Shown one piece after another: positions 1 through 8,004 of a stretch of 64,000 nt of DNA. The notes under the pieces were generated by a model. It was not told where the DNA came from. It saw only the letters and a program-made list of their open reading frames with translations, and did not search any database. Source of the stretch: Actinocorallia sp. API 0066 (GTDB taxonomy: Bacteria; Actinomycetota; Actinomycetes; Streptosporangiales; Streptosporangiaceae); assembly GCF_020991275.1 (NCBI RefSeq), contig NZ_JAJLQY010000004.1, forward strand, positions 124,001 to 188,000. Direction: 5' to 3'. Each line of letters begins with the position of its first letter. Positions within the stretch are counted from its first letter, which is position 1. A program made the position numbers and the translations under genes.

Positions 1-649
1 TGGGCGCGTCAGCCGCCTCCCGGACCAGGACGCCCGCGAAGGGCAGGCAGAGGACGGCGCCCACGAGGCAGCCGAAGAACGTCACCTGAAGCGCCGTCGC
101 GTGCTTCAGCGCGGGCTTCTGGATGACGACGCCCGCCGCGTAGGTGAGCGCCGCGACGAGGCAGAGCACCACGCCGAGCGGTGACGCGTCGCCGTCGCCC
201 TGGACGGCGAGGCCGACGACCACGGCGCCCGCGAAGGAGACGCCGAGCCCGAGGAACAGCGAGCGCGGCAGCCCCTCGCCGAGGAAGCGCCCGCCGAGCA
301 GCGCGATGAGGATCGGCCCGATGTTCACCAGCATCGCCGCCGTGCCCGCGTCCACCTCGCGCTCGCCCCAGTTCAGCGCGACGGTGTAGAGCCCGAACCA
401 CAGCGCCCCCGACCACAGGATGCCCGGCCACGCGGCGCGGCCCGGCAGCTTCGCGCCGCTCGCCGCCCACAGCGCGCCGAGGACGAGCGCGCCCGTCGCC
501 AGCCTGCCGAGCGCCAGCGCGCCCGGCGAGTAGTGCTCCCCCGCGCTCCTGATCGAGACGAAGGCCGAGGCCCAGAAGAAGACGGTGACCCCCGCCGCGG
601 CCAACGCCGCCCGGTTCCCGCCGCGTACCATGTCCACCCGTTCGTTCAT
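1..649 (-). CDS. EamA/DMT-family drug-metabolite transporter (C-terminus beyond window)
   Basis: The reverse strand from the ATG at 649 reads an integral membrane protein that stays open to the window edge, so about 216 N-terminal residues are visible of a family usually near 300. Hydrophobic helices are evident (FFWASAFVSIRSAG, LALGRLATGALVLGALW, GILWSGALWFGLYTVALNWGE, AMLVNIGPILIALLGG, LFLGLGVSFAGAVVVGLAV, VVLCLVAALTYAAGVVIQKPAL). The LNWGE and NIGPILIALLGG stretches match the first EamA repeat, and the second repeat begins near residue 150. Family members export small metabolites or amino acids across the plasma membrane; the substrate cannot be read. It is divergent from the IclR-type gene at 912 and shares an operator-like motif with it, so it is probably that regulator's target. 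Confidence in the family is good. Confidence 0.85.
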   Translation of the reverse strand, partial: MNERVDMVRGGNRAALAAAGVTVFFWASAFVSIRSAGEHYSPGALALGRLATGALVLGALWAASGAKLPGRAAWPGILWSGALWFGLYTVALNWGEREVDAGTAAMLVNIGPILIALLGGRFLGEGLPRSLFLGLGVSFAGAVVVGLAVQGDGDASPLGVVLCLVAALTYAAGVVIQKPALKHATALQVTFFGCLVGAVLCLPFAGVLVREAADAP

Positions 650-657
650 GATCAGAG

Positions 658-666
658 ACCCTAGGT
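658..666. promoter_or_regulatory. Operator-like half palindrome ACCCTAGGT upstream of the EamA gene
   Basis: ACCCTAGGT lies 9 bp upstream of the EamA start codon. Its exact reverse complement, ACCTAGGGT, occurs at 854-862 in front of the divergent IclR-type gene. The pairing suggests one regulator acting on both genes. The assignment is by position and motif identity only. Confidence 0.45.
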
Positions 667-853
667 CCGGCTTATGACGGCGACCACCGAAATATCACGG
701 CGCCCCCTCCGTCACAGCACGCCGAAACCCCGCCCGCCCACGCCCGTCCTGACACACCTTCGGAGCCCGGAACCTGCCGCACCGCCCTATCGGTACCGCC
801 GCGCGGCTATTTTCCGCCCGCCGGATTTTGGCACCTCTCGAACCGTAATCCCC

Positions 854-862
854 ACCTAGGGT
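854..862. promoter_or_regulatory. Operator-like motif ACCTAGGGT upstream of the IclR gene
   Basis: ACCTAGGGT sits inside the longer palindrome CACCTAGGGTG, about 50 bp upstream of the IclR-type start codon. It is the inverted copy of the motif at 658-666. It fits an autoregulatory site in the 260-bp divergent intergenic region; the rest of that region (667-853) shows nothing else I can assign. Confidence 0.45.
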
Positions 863-911
863 GCTCGGCGCATACAAAAGGTGATCGGGCACATACGGCA
901 GGTGAGGAAAG

Positions 912-1709
912 GTGTTCCATCTGACGGGACGGGGAGGGGGCGGAGTGCGGCGGGAGGCGGGTAGGTTGCGGCTCATGCACGCCAGGACGCGGGGGGAGCT
1001 CGGCCAGGGGGCGCGGATCGCCGCGATCCTCACCGCGTTCGGGGACCGGGACGAGCTGATCGGCCCGTCGGAGCTGGCGCGGCGCACCGGCCTGGCCCGC
1101 TCGACCGCGCACCGGCTCGCGCACGACCTCGCCGACGCCGGGCTGCTGGAGCGGGTGAACGGACGGATGCGGCCCGGACCGCTGCTGCTCACCCTCGCCC
1201 GGCGTGTCGTGGTGCCGCAGGCGCTGCGCGACGCGGCGGCCCCGCTCATGGCCGACCTGCGCGAGGCGGTCGGGCTCGGTGTCGCCCTCGCCGTGCTGGA
1301 CGGCGCCGACGTCGTCTGTGTGGAGAGCCTCCAGGTCGCGGGCGCCCCGGCCACGCCGCGCCGGGGCGACCGGCGGCCCGCGCTCGACACCGCAGCGGGC
1401 CGCGCCATCCTCGCGTTCTCGCCGCGCGAGCGGGCCGCCGCCGCGCTCGCCGCCGGAGTCCCCGGCGGGCTGCCGCGCCCGATGCTCGCCCGCCACCTGG
1501 ACCGGGTCCGCAAGGACGGCGTCGCCTACGACGTGCGCGAGCCGGGGCGCGGCACCGTCCGGGTCGCCGCGCCCGTGCTCGGCCCCGACGGCCGTGCCGT
1601 CGCCGCCCTGTCCGTCCCGTGCCGGGGCGGCCGCGACCGCGCCGAACGCGCCGCCTCCGCCGTCCGCGCCACCTCCCTCACCCTCTCCCGGGTCCTCCGC
1701 CCCGCCTGA
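912..1709 (+). CDS. IclR-family transcriptional regulator
   Basis: The protein is 265 residues from the GTG at 912, which has GAGG four bases upstream. A later ATG at 975 (residue 22) gives 244 residues, closer to the typical IclR core of about 250, so the start is uncertain. Residues about 30-90 form the winged helix-turn-helix: GARIAAILTAFGDRDELIGPSE..., then ARRTGLARSTAHRLAHDLADAGLLER. Residues about 105-260 form the GAF-like effector domain with LDTAAGRAILAF and the DGVAYDVREPGRGTVRVAAPV region typical of IclR sensors. It probably controls the divergent EamA exporter in response to a small aromatic or organic-acid ligand, which is an inference from position. It does not obviously belong to the polyketide cluster. 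Confidence 0.85.
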   Translation: MFHLTGRGGGGVRREAGRLRLMHARTRGELGQGARIAAILTAFGDRDELIGPSELARRTGLARSTAHRLAHDLADAGLLERVNGRMRPGPLLLTLARRVVVPQALRDAAAPLMADLREAVGLGVALAVLDGADVVCVESLQVAGAPATPRRGDRRPALDTAAGRAILAFSPRERAAAALAAGVPGGLPRPMLARHLDRVRKDGVAYDVREPGRGTVRVAAPVLGPDGRAVAALSVPCRGGRDRAERAASAVRATSLTLSRVLRPA

Positions 1710-1750
1710 CCGGGCGGGGAGTACGGTTTGCGGGGAAAGGGGTGGGAAGC

Positions 1751-2296
1751 GTGCGGCAGGAGACGGTGGCGGGCGTGGTGTTCCGGGAGGCCGGGGCCAC
1801 GGACGTGACGGCGGTGGTGGCGCTGGTGGAGTCGGCCTACCGGGGCGAGAGCAGCCGGGCCGGGTGGACGACCGAGGCGGATCTCCTGGACGGGCGGCGC
1901 ACCGACGAGTCGGCCGTCGCGGAACTGGTCGGCGGCGGGCCGGACCACCGGGTGCTGCTCGCCGAGAGCGACGGTGACCTCGTCGCCTGCTGCCATCTGG
2001 AACGCAGGGGGCACGGCGCCTACTTCGGCATGTTCGCGGTGCGGCCCACCCTCCAGGGCGGCGGCCTGGGACGCCTCATGCTCGCCGAGGCCGAACGCGT
2101 CGCCCACACCGCGTGGCACGCCCGCGAGCTGCGCATGACCGTCATCTCCGTCCGCGCCGAACTCCTCGCCTGGTACCAACGCCGTGGCTACCACCCCACC
2201 GGCGAAACCCTCCCCTTCCCGCACAACGAAGAACGCTTCGGCCTCCCCCGCCGCCCCGACCTCACCTTCACCGTCCTCACCAAACCCCTCCCCTAG
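1751..2296 (+). CDS. GNAT-family N-acetyltransferase
   Basis: The chosen GTG at 1751 gives 181 residues and follows the purine-rich GGAAAGGGGTGGGAAGC. The reading frame is open further upstream but overlaps the IclR gene with non-GNAT sequence. The acetyl-CoA pyrophosphate loop appears as FAVRPTLQGGGLGRLML (motif A, RxxQxxGxG/A with Gln then GGGLG). MTVISVRAELLAWYQRRGY is motif B, with the conserved WYQRRGY turn and a C-terminal strand LTFTVLTKPLP. It transfers an acetyl group from acetyl-CoA to an unidentified amine. The last 200 bases of the coding strand become strongly C-rich, a feature seen at several gene ends in this window. It is convergent with the ABC operon. Confidence 0.85.
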   Translation: MRQETVAGVVFREAGATDVTAVVALVESAYRGESSRAGWTTEADLLDGRRTDESAVAELVGGGPDHRVLLAESDGDLVACCHLERRGHGAYFGMFAVRPTLQGGGLGRLMLAEAERVAHTAWHARELRMTVISVRAELLAWYQRRGYHPTGETLPFPHNEERFGLPRRPDLTFTVLTKPLP

Positions 2297-2500
2297 CCAA
2301 CGGCCAGCCCACCGACCGACCACCGGCCACAGTGTGACATTCGCCTCCGACAGAACTCGCGATGTCCGGAGGAAGGGGCTTGAGGTGAAGTGCGTCCTGT
2401 CCTGGAACGTCGACGGCCCCGGGCTCCGTGCCCGCGACGTCCGCTGACCTCCGGCGGTTCCCTTGGCGCGCGGCGCGCTCGGTCGTCCTGGGGAACCAGG

Positions 2501-2543
2501 GTCCCCGTGCTCCGGGAGGCGCCGTCTCCCGGAGCACGGGGAC
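2501..2543. terminator. Strong bidirectional terminator hairpin
   Basis: GTCCCCGTGCTCCGGGAG at 2501-2518 and its perfect complement at 2526-2543 form an 18-bp stem with a 7-base loop. It begins two bases beyond the stop of the minus-strand ABC operon (2546) and lies between convergent transcripts (GNAT plus, ABC minus). There is no U-tract, as usual in high-GC actinomycetes. The remaining spacer 2297-2500 shows no gene. Confidence 0.85.
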
Positions 2544-2545
2544 GT

Positions 2546-4405
2546 TCAGGCGTCGGCGCGGGTGAGCGCCGGGATCGCCGCGAAGAGCTCCCGTGAGTAC
2601 GGGTGGCTCGGTGCGGCGAGCAGGCTCGTCGCCTCGCCGGTCTCGACGACCTCGCCGTCCTTCATCACCGCGACCCTGTCGCTGATGTGGTGGATGACGC
2701 CGAGGTCGTGCGAGATGAACAGCAGGGACAGCGCGAGCGCCGACCGCAGCTCGGTGAGCAGGTCGAGGATCTGCGCCTGCACCGACGCGTCCAGGGCCGA
2801 GACGGGCTCGTCGCAGACGAGCAGCTCGGGTTCGGGCGCGAGGGCGCGGGCGATCGCGATCCGCTGCCGCTGCCCGCCCGACAGCTCGGCCGGACGCCGT
2901 CCCGCGACGGACGCGGGCAGCTCCACCCGTTCCAACAGTTCCAACGCGCGGGCCCGGCGTTCCCGGCGCGGCACCCCGGCGAACGCCAGCGCCTCGCCCA
3001 GCAGCGTCCCGGTGTCGTGCCGGGGGTCGAACGAGCCGAGCGGGTCCTGGACGATCGTCTGGATGCGGCGGCGCAGCGGCCTGCGGCGCCGCTCCGGCAG
3101 CGCGCTCCACGGCTCCCCCGCGAACGTCACCGACCCGGAGTCGGGCTTGGCCAGCCCGAGCACGATCCGCGCGACCGTGGTCTTGCCCGAGCCGGACTCA
3201 CCGACGATCCCGAGCGCCTCCCCCCGGTCCACCCGCAGCGAGACCCCCCGGACGACCTCCCGGCCGCCGTATCGCTTGGTGACGTCGGTGACGGTCAACA
3301 GCGTGTCCCCGATCCCGGACAGCGACACCCCGTGCCCCACGGCCCGGGGGTCGGGCGCTCCCGGGGTCGTCCCGTAGGCCCCCCGGGCCGGAGGGACGGC
3401 GCCGGGCTCGTCAAGCGCCCGGCCCCCGGGCCCAATGAACACGCCCTCGGGCCCAATGAACACAGCGCGTGCGACTGGGCCGGATTCCGGGTGGTGGCAG
3501 CGGAGTGGGGCGGGGGGTGGCGGGGTGTCCCGGCAGACGTCGTCGGCGTGCGCGCAGCGTTCGGCGAACGGGCAGCCGTCGGGGCCGGCGGGCGGGCCGC
3601 TGTGCCGGACGGGCGCGAGCCGGGTGCCGCGCGCGGCGGCGGACGGGACGGCGGCGGCGAGCGCCCGCGTGTAGGGGTGCCGTGGCCCGTCGAGGACCTC
3701 GCGGGTCGGGCCCTCCTCCACGAGCAGGCCGCCGTACATGACGGCGACGCGGTCGGCGAGCCGGGACACGACGGCGAGGTCGTGGCTGATGAGGAGCAGC
3801 GCCGTCCCCTCCGCCTTGAGCCGGTCGAGGAGTTCAAGGATGCGGGCCTGGACGGTGACGTCGAGGGCGGTGGTGGGCTCGTCGGCGATGAGCAGCTCGG
3901 GCCGTCCGGCGAGGGCGGAGGCGATGAGCGCGCGCTGGCGCAGCCCGCCGGAAAGCTGGTGCGGGTACTGCCCGGCCCGCACCTCGGGCTCGGGCACGCC
4001 CACCCGCGTCAGCAGCTCGACGACCTCGTCGTGGACGGCGGCGCGCGGCACGTCCCGGTGGACGCGCAGCGCCTCGGTGATCTCCGCGCCCACGGTGCGC
4101 AGCGGGTCGAGCGAGACGAGCGCGTCCTGGAGGACGAGCCCGATCCTGCCGCCCCGGATCCGCCGCCATCCGCGTTCGTCCAGGCCGGTCAGGTCGGTGC
4201 CGTCGAAGTCCAGCGTGGTCGCCTTCACCGAGGCGCGGTCGCCCGCGAGGCCGACGAGGGACCGCGCGGTGACGCTCTTGCCGGACCCGGACTCCCCCAC
4301 GATGGCCAGGCACTCGCCCCGGTCGAGGGTGAAGGACGCGCCTCGGACGGCCTGGACGCCGGGGAAGGCGACGGTCAGCCCTTCGACGGTCAGCAGCGGG
4401 CTCAT
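2546..4405 (-). CDS. Peptide-type ABC transporter, fused double ATPase (DppD-DppF-like)
   Basis: Two complete ATP-binding domains lie in one chain of 619 residues from the ATG at 4405, which overlaps the permease stop as ATGA. The first (about 1-255) has Walker A GESGSGKSVTARSL, signature LSGGLRQRALIASAL, Walker B LLIADEPTTALD and H-loop ISHDL. It ends in the cysteine-bearing oligopeptide-permease tail (CPFAERCAHADDVC). The second (about 355-619) has GESGSGKTTVARI, LSGGQRQRIAIARAL, LLVCDEPVSALD and FISHDLGV. The chain energises import through the two adjacent permeases. The linker holds a duplicated heptad, VFIGPEG-VFIGPGG, encoded by a 21-bp repeat. It is the last gene of a four-gene operon. 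The family is certain; the substrate (peptide, nickel chelate or other) is not. Confidence 0.93.
   Translation of the reverse strand: MSPLLTVEGLTVAFPGVQAVRGASFTLDRGECLAIVGESGSGKSVTARSLVGLAGDRASVKATTLDFDGTDLTGLDERGWRRIRGGRIGLVLQDALVSLDPLRTVGAEITEALRVHRDVPRAAVHDEVVELLTRVGVPEPEVRAGQYPHQLSGGLRQRALIASALAGRPELLIADEPTTALDVTVQARILELLDRLKAEGTALLLISHDLAVVSRLADRVAVMYGGLLVEEGPTREVLDGPRHPYTRALAAAVPSAAARGTRLAPVRHSGPPAGPDGCPFAERCAHADDVCRDTPPPPAPLRCHHPESGPVARAVFIGPEGVFIGPGGRALDEPGAVPPARGAYGTTPGAPDPRAVGHGVSLSGIGDTLLTVTDVTKRYGGREVVRGVSLRVDRGEALGIVGESGSGKTTVARIVLGLAKPDSGSVTFAGEPWSALPERRRRPLRRRIQTIVQDPLGSFDPRHDTGTLLGEALAFAGVPRRERRARALELLERVELPASVAGRRPAELSGGQRQRIAIARALAPEPELLVCDEPVSALDASVQAQILDLLTELRSALALSLLFISHDLGVIHHISDRVAVMKDGEVVETGEATSLLAAPSHPYSRELFAAIPALTRADA
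3427..3463. repeat. 21-bp-period direct repeat in the ATPase linker
   Basis: The 16-bp sequence CGGGCCCAATGAACAC occurs at 3427-3442 and again, identically, at 3448-3463. In frame it encodes a duplicated VFIGPxG heptad in the linker between the two ATPase domains. It looks like a recent slippage duplication. Confidence 0.85.
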
Positions 4406-5241
4406 CCTGCGGTCCTCCGGGTGAAGCGTGCCTGCGCGGCCCGTCCCGCGACGGTGACGGCGACGACGGTCAGGGTGATGGCGGCGCCGGGGAAGACCCC
4501 GAGCCACCAGGCGGTCTGGAGCAGGCCGCGCCCCTCGGAGAGCATCACGCCCCACTCGGGTGTGGGCGGCCGGGCGCCGAACCCGAGGAAGCTCAGCGCG
4601 GACACCGAGATGAGCGACATGCCGAACCCGGTGGAGGCGAGCACGAGCAGCGGCCCGAGCGCGTTCGGCAGCACGTGCCGGAACGCTCGTGTGAAGGGCC
4701 CCTGGCCGAGCGTTACGGCGGTCTCGACATAGCCGGAGTTGCGCACGACGAGCGCCTCGGCCCGGACGAGCCTGGCGTAGCCGGGCAGGAACGCGAGCGC
4801 GATCGCGACCATGACGTTGAGCTGGCCGGAGCCGAGAATGGCGAGCGCGAGCAGCGCGAGCAGCAGTTGCGGCAGCGCGAGCACGATGTCGTTGATGCCC
4901 ATGAGGACCCGGTCGGCGGTCCTGCCGAGCAGCGCGGAGGCGAGCCCGTACAGCGCGCCCGCGACGACGGCGAAGGCGATCGAGCCGAGCCCGACGAGCA
5001 GCGACGGCCGGGCCCCGTGCACGACCCTGGCGAACTGGTCGCGGCCGAGCTGGTCGGTGCCGAACCAGTGGCCGGGTCCGGGGCCGCGCAGCGCGGTCGC
5101 GGCGTCGATCTCGATGGGCGACTTGCCGGTGAACAGGCCGGGGAACGCGGCGGCGAGGACGAGCAGCACGAGCACCGTCCAGGCCAGCGCGACCGAGGGA
5201 CGGGGCAGGGCGCGGGGCCGCAGGACTGGGAGACGTTTCAC
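4402..5241 (-). CDS. ABC transporter permease, DppC/OppC type
   Basis: The protein is 279 residues. An N-terminal helix (VALAWTVLVLLVLAAAFPGLF) is followed by the OppC signature HWFGTDQLGRDQFARVVHGARPSL near residue 58. Further helices follow, with the cytoplasmic coupling loop EALVVRNSGYVETAVTLGQGPFTRAFRHVLPN (EAA motif) around residues 160-190. It forms half of the inner membrane channel of the importer, paired with the upstream permease. Start and stop both overlap neighbours (GTGA with the upstream permease gene at 5238-5241, ATGA with the ATPase at 4402-4405), so the genes are translationally coupled. Length and topology are normal for the family. Confidence 0.93.
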   Translation of the reverse strand: MKRLPVLRPRALPRPSVALAWTVLVLLVLAAAFPGLFTGKSPIEIDAATALRGPGPGHWFGTDQLGRDQFARVVHGARPSLLVGLGSIAFAVVAGALYGLASALLGRTADRVLMGINDIVLALPQLLLALLALAILGSGQLNVMVAIALAFLPGYARLVRAEALVVRNSGYVETAVTLGQGPFTRAFRHVLPNALGPLLVLASTGFGMSLISVSALSFLGFGARPPTPEWGVMLSEGRGLLQTAWWLGVFPGAAITLTVVAVTVAGRAAQARFTRRTAG

Positions 5242-6191
5242 GTGCGCACCCTCGGATCGACGAGCAGTTGGAAGGCGTCGATCAGCGCCGAGATCACCAC
5301 GAAGGTGAGGGCGGAGACCAGGACGATGCCGATGAGGACGGGCATGTCCTTGTTGGTCGCCGACTGGAGGGCGAGGGCACCGAGGCCGGGCCGACCGAAC
5401 ACCGCCTCGACGATGACGGCGCCGCCCAGCAGCGTCCCGGCGAGCCAGCCGCTGAGGGTGGCCAGCGGCACCGCGGCGTGCCGGAGCGCGTGCCGCACCC
5501 GGACCTGGCGGCGGCTGAGGCCGCGGGCCCGCGCGGTGACGGCGAACGGCTGGGCCAGCGCGGCCTCCAGCCCCTCCCGGAGCACCTGGGCGAGCACGCC
5601 GATGATCGGCAGCGCGAGGGTGAGCGCGGGCAGCACGAGCGCGGAGGGGCCGCCCACCCCGACGACCGGGAAGATCGGAAGCTGGAAGGAGAACGCCGTC
5701 AGCAGCAGGATGCCGAGCCAGTGCGGCGGCAGCGACACCGCGACGAGTTCCCAGGACGTCACGAAGCCGCGGAGCCTGCCCTCACGGCCCGCGGTGAGCA
5801 CCGCGGACACGATCGCCAGGACGATCGCGATGACGACGGCGGCGAGCGCCAGTTCGACGGTCGGGCCGAGCGCCTCGCCGATGACCGCCGCGACCGACTT
5901 CTGGAGCTGGTAGGACTCGCCCATGTCGCCCTGCGCGAGCCGGCCGAGGTAGGCGAGGTAACGCTCGAACAGCGGCTTGTCCAGGCCGTTGTCCGCGGCG
6001 ATCTGGTCGCGGATCGACTGGGGTGCCGTGGTGAACGGGCCCAGCATGATCGTGACGGGGTCGCCCGGGATGAGGGCGAGCGCGAAGAACGCCAGCGTGG
6101 CCGCGCCCCACAGGACCGCGACCGCGCCGGCGGCCCGCGCCGCCACCGCGCGCAGGGCGCGGTGGCGGGCGGGCCTGGTGTTGATCTTCAT
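5238..6191 (-). CDS. ABC transporter permease, DppB/OppB type
   Basis: The ATG at 6191 overlaps the lipoprotein stop as ATGA and gives 317 residues. Helix 1 (AGAVAVLWGAATLAFFALALIPGDPV) leads to the OppB hallmark region PGDPVTIMLGPFTTAPQSIRDQIAADNGLDKPLFERYLAYLGRLAQGDMG. The EAA loop appears as LREGLEAALAQPFAVTARARGLSRRQVRVRHALRHA. It ends with VDPRVRT, usual for this family. It is the partner channel subunit for the DppC-type permease. The reading frame stays open into the lipoprotein gene upstream, but that sequence is basic, non-membrane and clearly antisense noise. Confidence 0.93.
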   Translation of the reverse strand: MKINTRPARHRALRAVAARAAGAVAVLWGAATLAFFALALIPGDPVTIMLGPFTTAPQSIRDQIAADNGLDKPLFERYLAYLGRLAQGDMGESYQLQKSVAAVIGEALGPTVELALAAVVIAIVLAIVSAVLTAGREGRLRGFVTSWELVAVSLPPHWLGILLLTAFSFQLPIFPVVGVGGPSALVLPALTLALPIIGVLAQVLREGLEAALAQPFAVTARARGLSRRQVRVRHALRHAAVPLATLSGWLAGTLLGGAVIVEAVFGRPGLGALALQSATNKDMPVLIGIVLVSALTFVVISALIDAFQLLVDPRVRT

Positions 6192-7837
6192 CACTTGGCG
6201 AGCCAGGCACCCTGGAAGACGGGCCAGGCGTTGCCGTCGTAGGCGAGGCCGTTGACGGCCTTGGCGCGGCCGGTCACCGCGGTCGGCGTGTAGATCGGCA
6301 CCACGATGGCGAGGTCGATCGCCCGCTGCTGGGCCTTGCCGTACACGTCGTTGCGGACGGCCTCGTCCAGCGTGGAGCGGCCGGTGTTGGTCCACTCGGT
6401 GAGCTGCGGGTCGTTGAGGAACGTCGCGTTCTGGCCGCCCTTGCGGGGGTCGCTCGCGCCGTTCAGCAGCAGCCACAGCACGTCGGGTTCGGCCCGGCCC
6501 CAGCTGTAGTCGGCGATGTCGGCCTTGCCGCCGTAGACGTTGGCGATGTAGGTGCCGATGTCGTCCTGCGGGCGGTCGGCCTCGATGCCGATCTTCTTCA
6601 GGTCGGCCTGGAAGCCCTGGCCGAGGATGTCGCGCTTGTCGCGGACGAACTGGGCGGGCAGCAGCGGCCAGTTGACGGTGAGGCGCTTGCCGTCCTTGGT
6701 GCGGTAGCCCTCGCCGTCGCGGCTGGTCCAGCCCGCCTCGTCGAGCAGCTTGTTCGCGGCGGCCTCGTCGTACGGCCAGGTGTTCTCCAGCGCCTTGTTG
6801 TAGCCGGCGGTGCTGGGCGAAAGCAGCGTCCAGGCCCGCTTGTACTGGCCGAAGTACAGGTTCTTCACACCGGCGTCGATGTTGATGCCGATCTGGATGG
6901 CCTTGCGGACCTTCTCGTCGTTCAGCGGCGCCTTGGACGTGTTGAGGAACAGCGAGAAGTTGCTCCCCGGGCTGTCCTTGGCGTCCAGCGTGAGCGAGGC
7001 GTTGCCGCTGATGGTCTGCGCGTCCTGCGGCGGGACGGCCGCGGCGACCTGGATCTGGCCGCTGGTGAGCGAGCCGACGCGGACCGACGCCTCGGGCAGG
7101 AAGCGGATGGTCAGCTTGTCCAGGTAGGCGGCGCCGGAGTTGGCGGCGTCCTTGGGGGCCCAGGCGTAGTCGGGGTTCTTGGTGAACTCCGCGCTCTGGC
7201 CCTTGGTGTAGCCGCTGAAGACGAACGGGCCGGTGCTGACGCCGGTGGCGCCGCCCGCGGCGAGCTTGTCGCCGTTCTCCTTGATCGTCTTGGGCGAGTA
7301 GAAGCCCAGGTAAGCGGTGCTCGCGGCCTGGAGGAAGGGCGCGAAGGACTCCTTGAACGTCACCTTGGCGGTGTGCGCGTCGACGACCTCGGTGCCCGCG
7401 TAGGGGCCGAGCAGCGTGGCGGCGAGCTGCGACTTGGTGGCGGGGTCCGCGATCCGGTCGAAGTTGACCTTGACGGCCTCGGCGTCGAACGGGGTGCCGT
7501 CGGTGAACTTCACGTCCTTGCGGAGCTTGAACGTGTAGCTCTTCAGGTCGTCGGCCACCTCCCAGGACTCGGCGAGCCACGGGTGGAACTTGCCTTCGCC
7601 GTCCTGGTGGACCAGGGAGTCGAAGAGGTTCCGGAGGATGGTGCCGGTGATGTCCTGCTGGCTGACGTGGACGTCGAAGGAGACCGGCTCGGTGTCGACG
7701 GCGAAGACGACCTCGCCGCCCTGGACGGGCGTGCCGCCGGAGGGGCCCGCGGCCGGGTCGTCACCCGACGAGCAGCCGCCGAGCAGGAGGGCGGCGACGA
7801 GCACGGCTGCCGTCGCGACGGGTCTGGAGAAGATCAT
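6191..7837 (-). CDS. Peptide-type ABC substrate-binding lipoprotein (SBP family 5)
   Basis: The ATG at 7837 has GGAG ten bases upstream and gives 548 residues. An upstream ATG at 7864 has no ribosome site and spoils the signal peptide. The N-terminus is a lipoprotein signal with lipobox L19-G-G-C22, so the protein is tethered outside the membrane. The family 5 features follow: GGEVVFAVDTEPVSFDVHVSQQDITGTILRNLFDSLV near residue 40, FKLRKDVKFTDGTPFDAEAVKVNFDRI near 95, FLPEASVRVGSLTSGQIQVA near 210 and VRKAIQIGINID near 280. It captures the transported solute, probably a peptide-like molecule, and hands it to the permeases. It is the first gene of the importer operon, and its leader carries a 12-bp hairpin and an operator motif shared with the PKS operon. 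Confidence 0.93.
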   Translation of the reverse strand: MIFSRPVATAAVLVAALLLGGCSSGDDPAAGPSGGTPVQGGEVVFAVDTEPVSFDVHVSQQDITGTILRNLFDSLVHQDGEGKFHPWLAESWEVADDLKSYTFKLRKDVKFTDGTPFDAEAVKVNFDRIADPATKSQLAATLLGPYAGTEVVDAHTAKVTFKESFAPFLQAASTAYLGFYSPKTIKENGDKLAAGGATGVSTGPFVFSGYTKGQSAEFTKNPDYAWAPKDAANSGAAYLDKLTIRFLPEASVRVGSLTSGQIQVAAAVPPQDAQTISGNASLTLDAKDSPGSNFSLFLNTSKAPLNDEKVRKAIQIGINIDAGVKNLYFGQYKRAWTLLSPSTAGYNKALENTWPYDEAAANKLLDEAGWTSRDGEGYRTKDGKRLTVNWPLLPAQFVRDKRDILGQGFQADLKKIGIEADRPQDDIGTYIANVYGGKADIADYSWGRAEPDVLWLLLNGASDPRKGGQNATFLNDPQLTEWTNTGRSTLDEAVRNDVYGKAQQRAIDLAIVVPIYTPTAVTGRAKAVNGLAYDGNAWPVFQGAWLAK

Positions 7838-7862
7838 TGCTGTTGAGCTCCGGGGATGCGGC

Positions 7863-7892
7863 AAGGGGCCGGAACCCGAGTTCCGGCCCCTT
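7863..7892. terminator. 12-bp hairpin between SnoaL operon end and the importer start
   Basis: AAGGGGCCGGAA (7863-7874) pairs perfectly with TTCCGGCCCCTT (7881-7892) across a 6-base loop. It lies only 25 bp upstream of the lipoprotein start and 113 bp past the last SnoaL-like stop. It could terminate the polyketide operon, or act as an attenuator in the importer leader; no U-tract follows on the minus strand. Confidence 0.6.
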
Positions 7893-7910
7893 CCTATAGG
7901 AAAAGAAGGG

Positions 7911-7977
7911 ATTAGGGTGAAGCTAGCCCGCCGCCTTCGGCGCGGGCCAGGGGTGCGAACCCCTAGCGACCCTTATC
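7911..7977. promoter_or_regulatory. Operator-like inverted motif pair upstream of the ABC importer
   Basis: On the minus strand, 7977-7958 reads GATAAGGGTCGCTAGGGGTT, two half-sites one helical turn apart. The same arrangement with small changes lies upstream of the first PKS gene (37903-37923). An opposing, shorter version, ATTAGGGTGAAGCTAG, is on the plus strand at 7911-7926. The same DNA can fold as a three-way junction (outer stem 7912-7918 with 7970-7976, a GC-rich hairpin at 7926-7947, and AGGGGT-GCGA-ACCCCT at 7949-7964). The shared motif makes a protein operator the better explanation, but an RNA role is not excluded. Confidence 0.55.
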
Positions 7978-8004
7978 CGTGCGCCTGCCGGTGCGCGGGC
8001 GCGG

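Noticed and set aside
9-470. Open frame inside the EamA gene region on the minus strand
   Set aside because: It is Arg/Gly-rich and lies in a different frame from the membrane protein, which has clear helices and continues to the window edge.
7911-7977. Possible tRNA-like fold
   Set aside because: A hairpin AGGGGT-GCGA-ACCCCT mimics a T-arm, but the loop lacks TTCNANN, and there is no anticodon arm or 7-bp acceptor stem.
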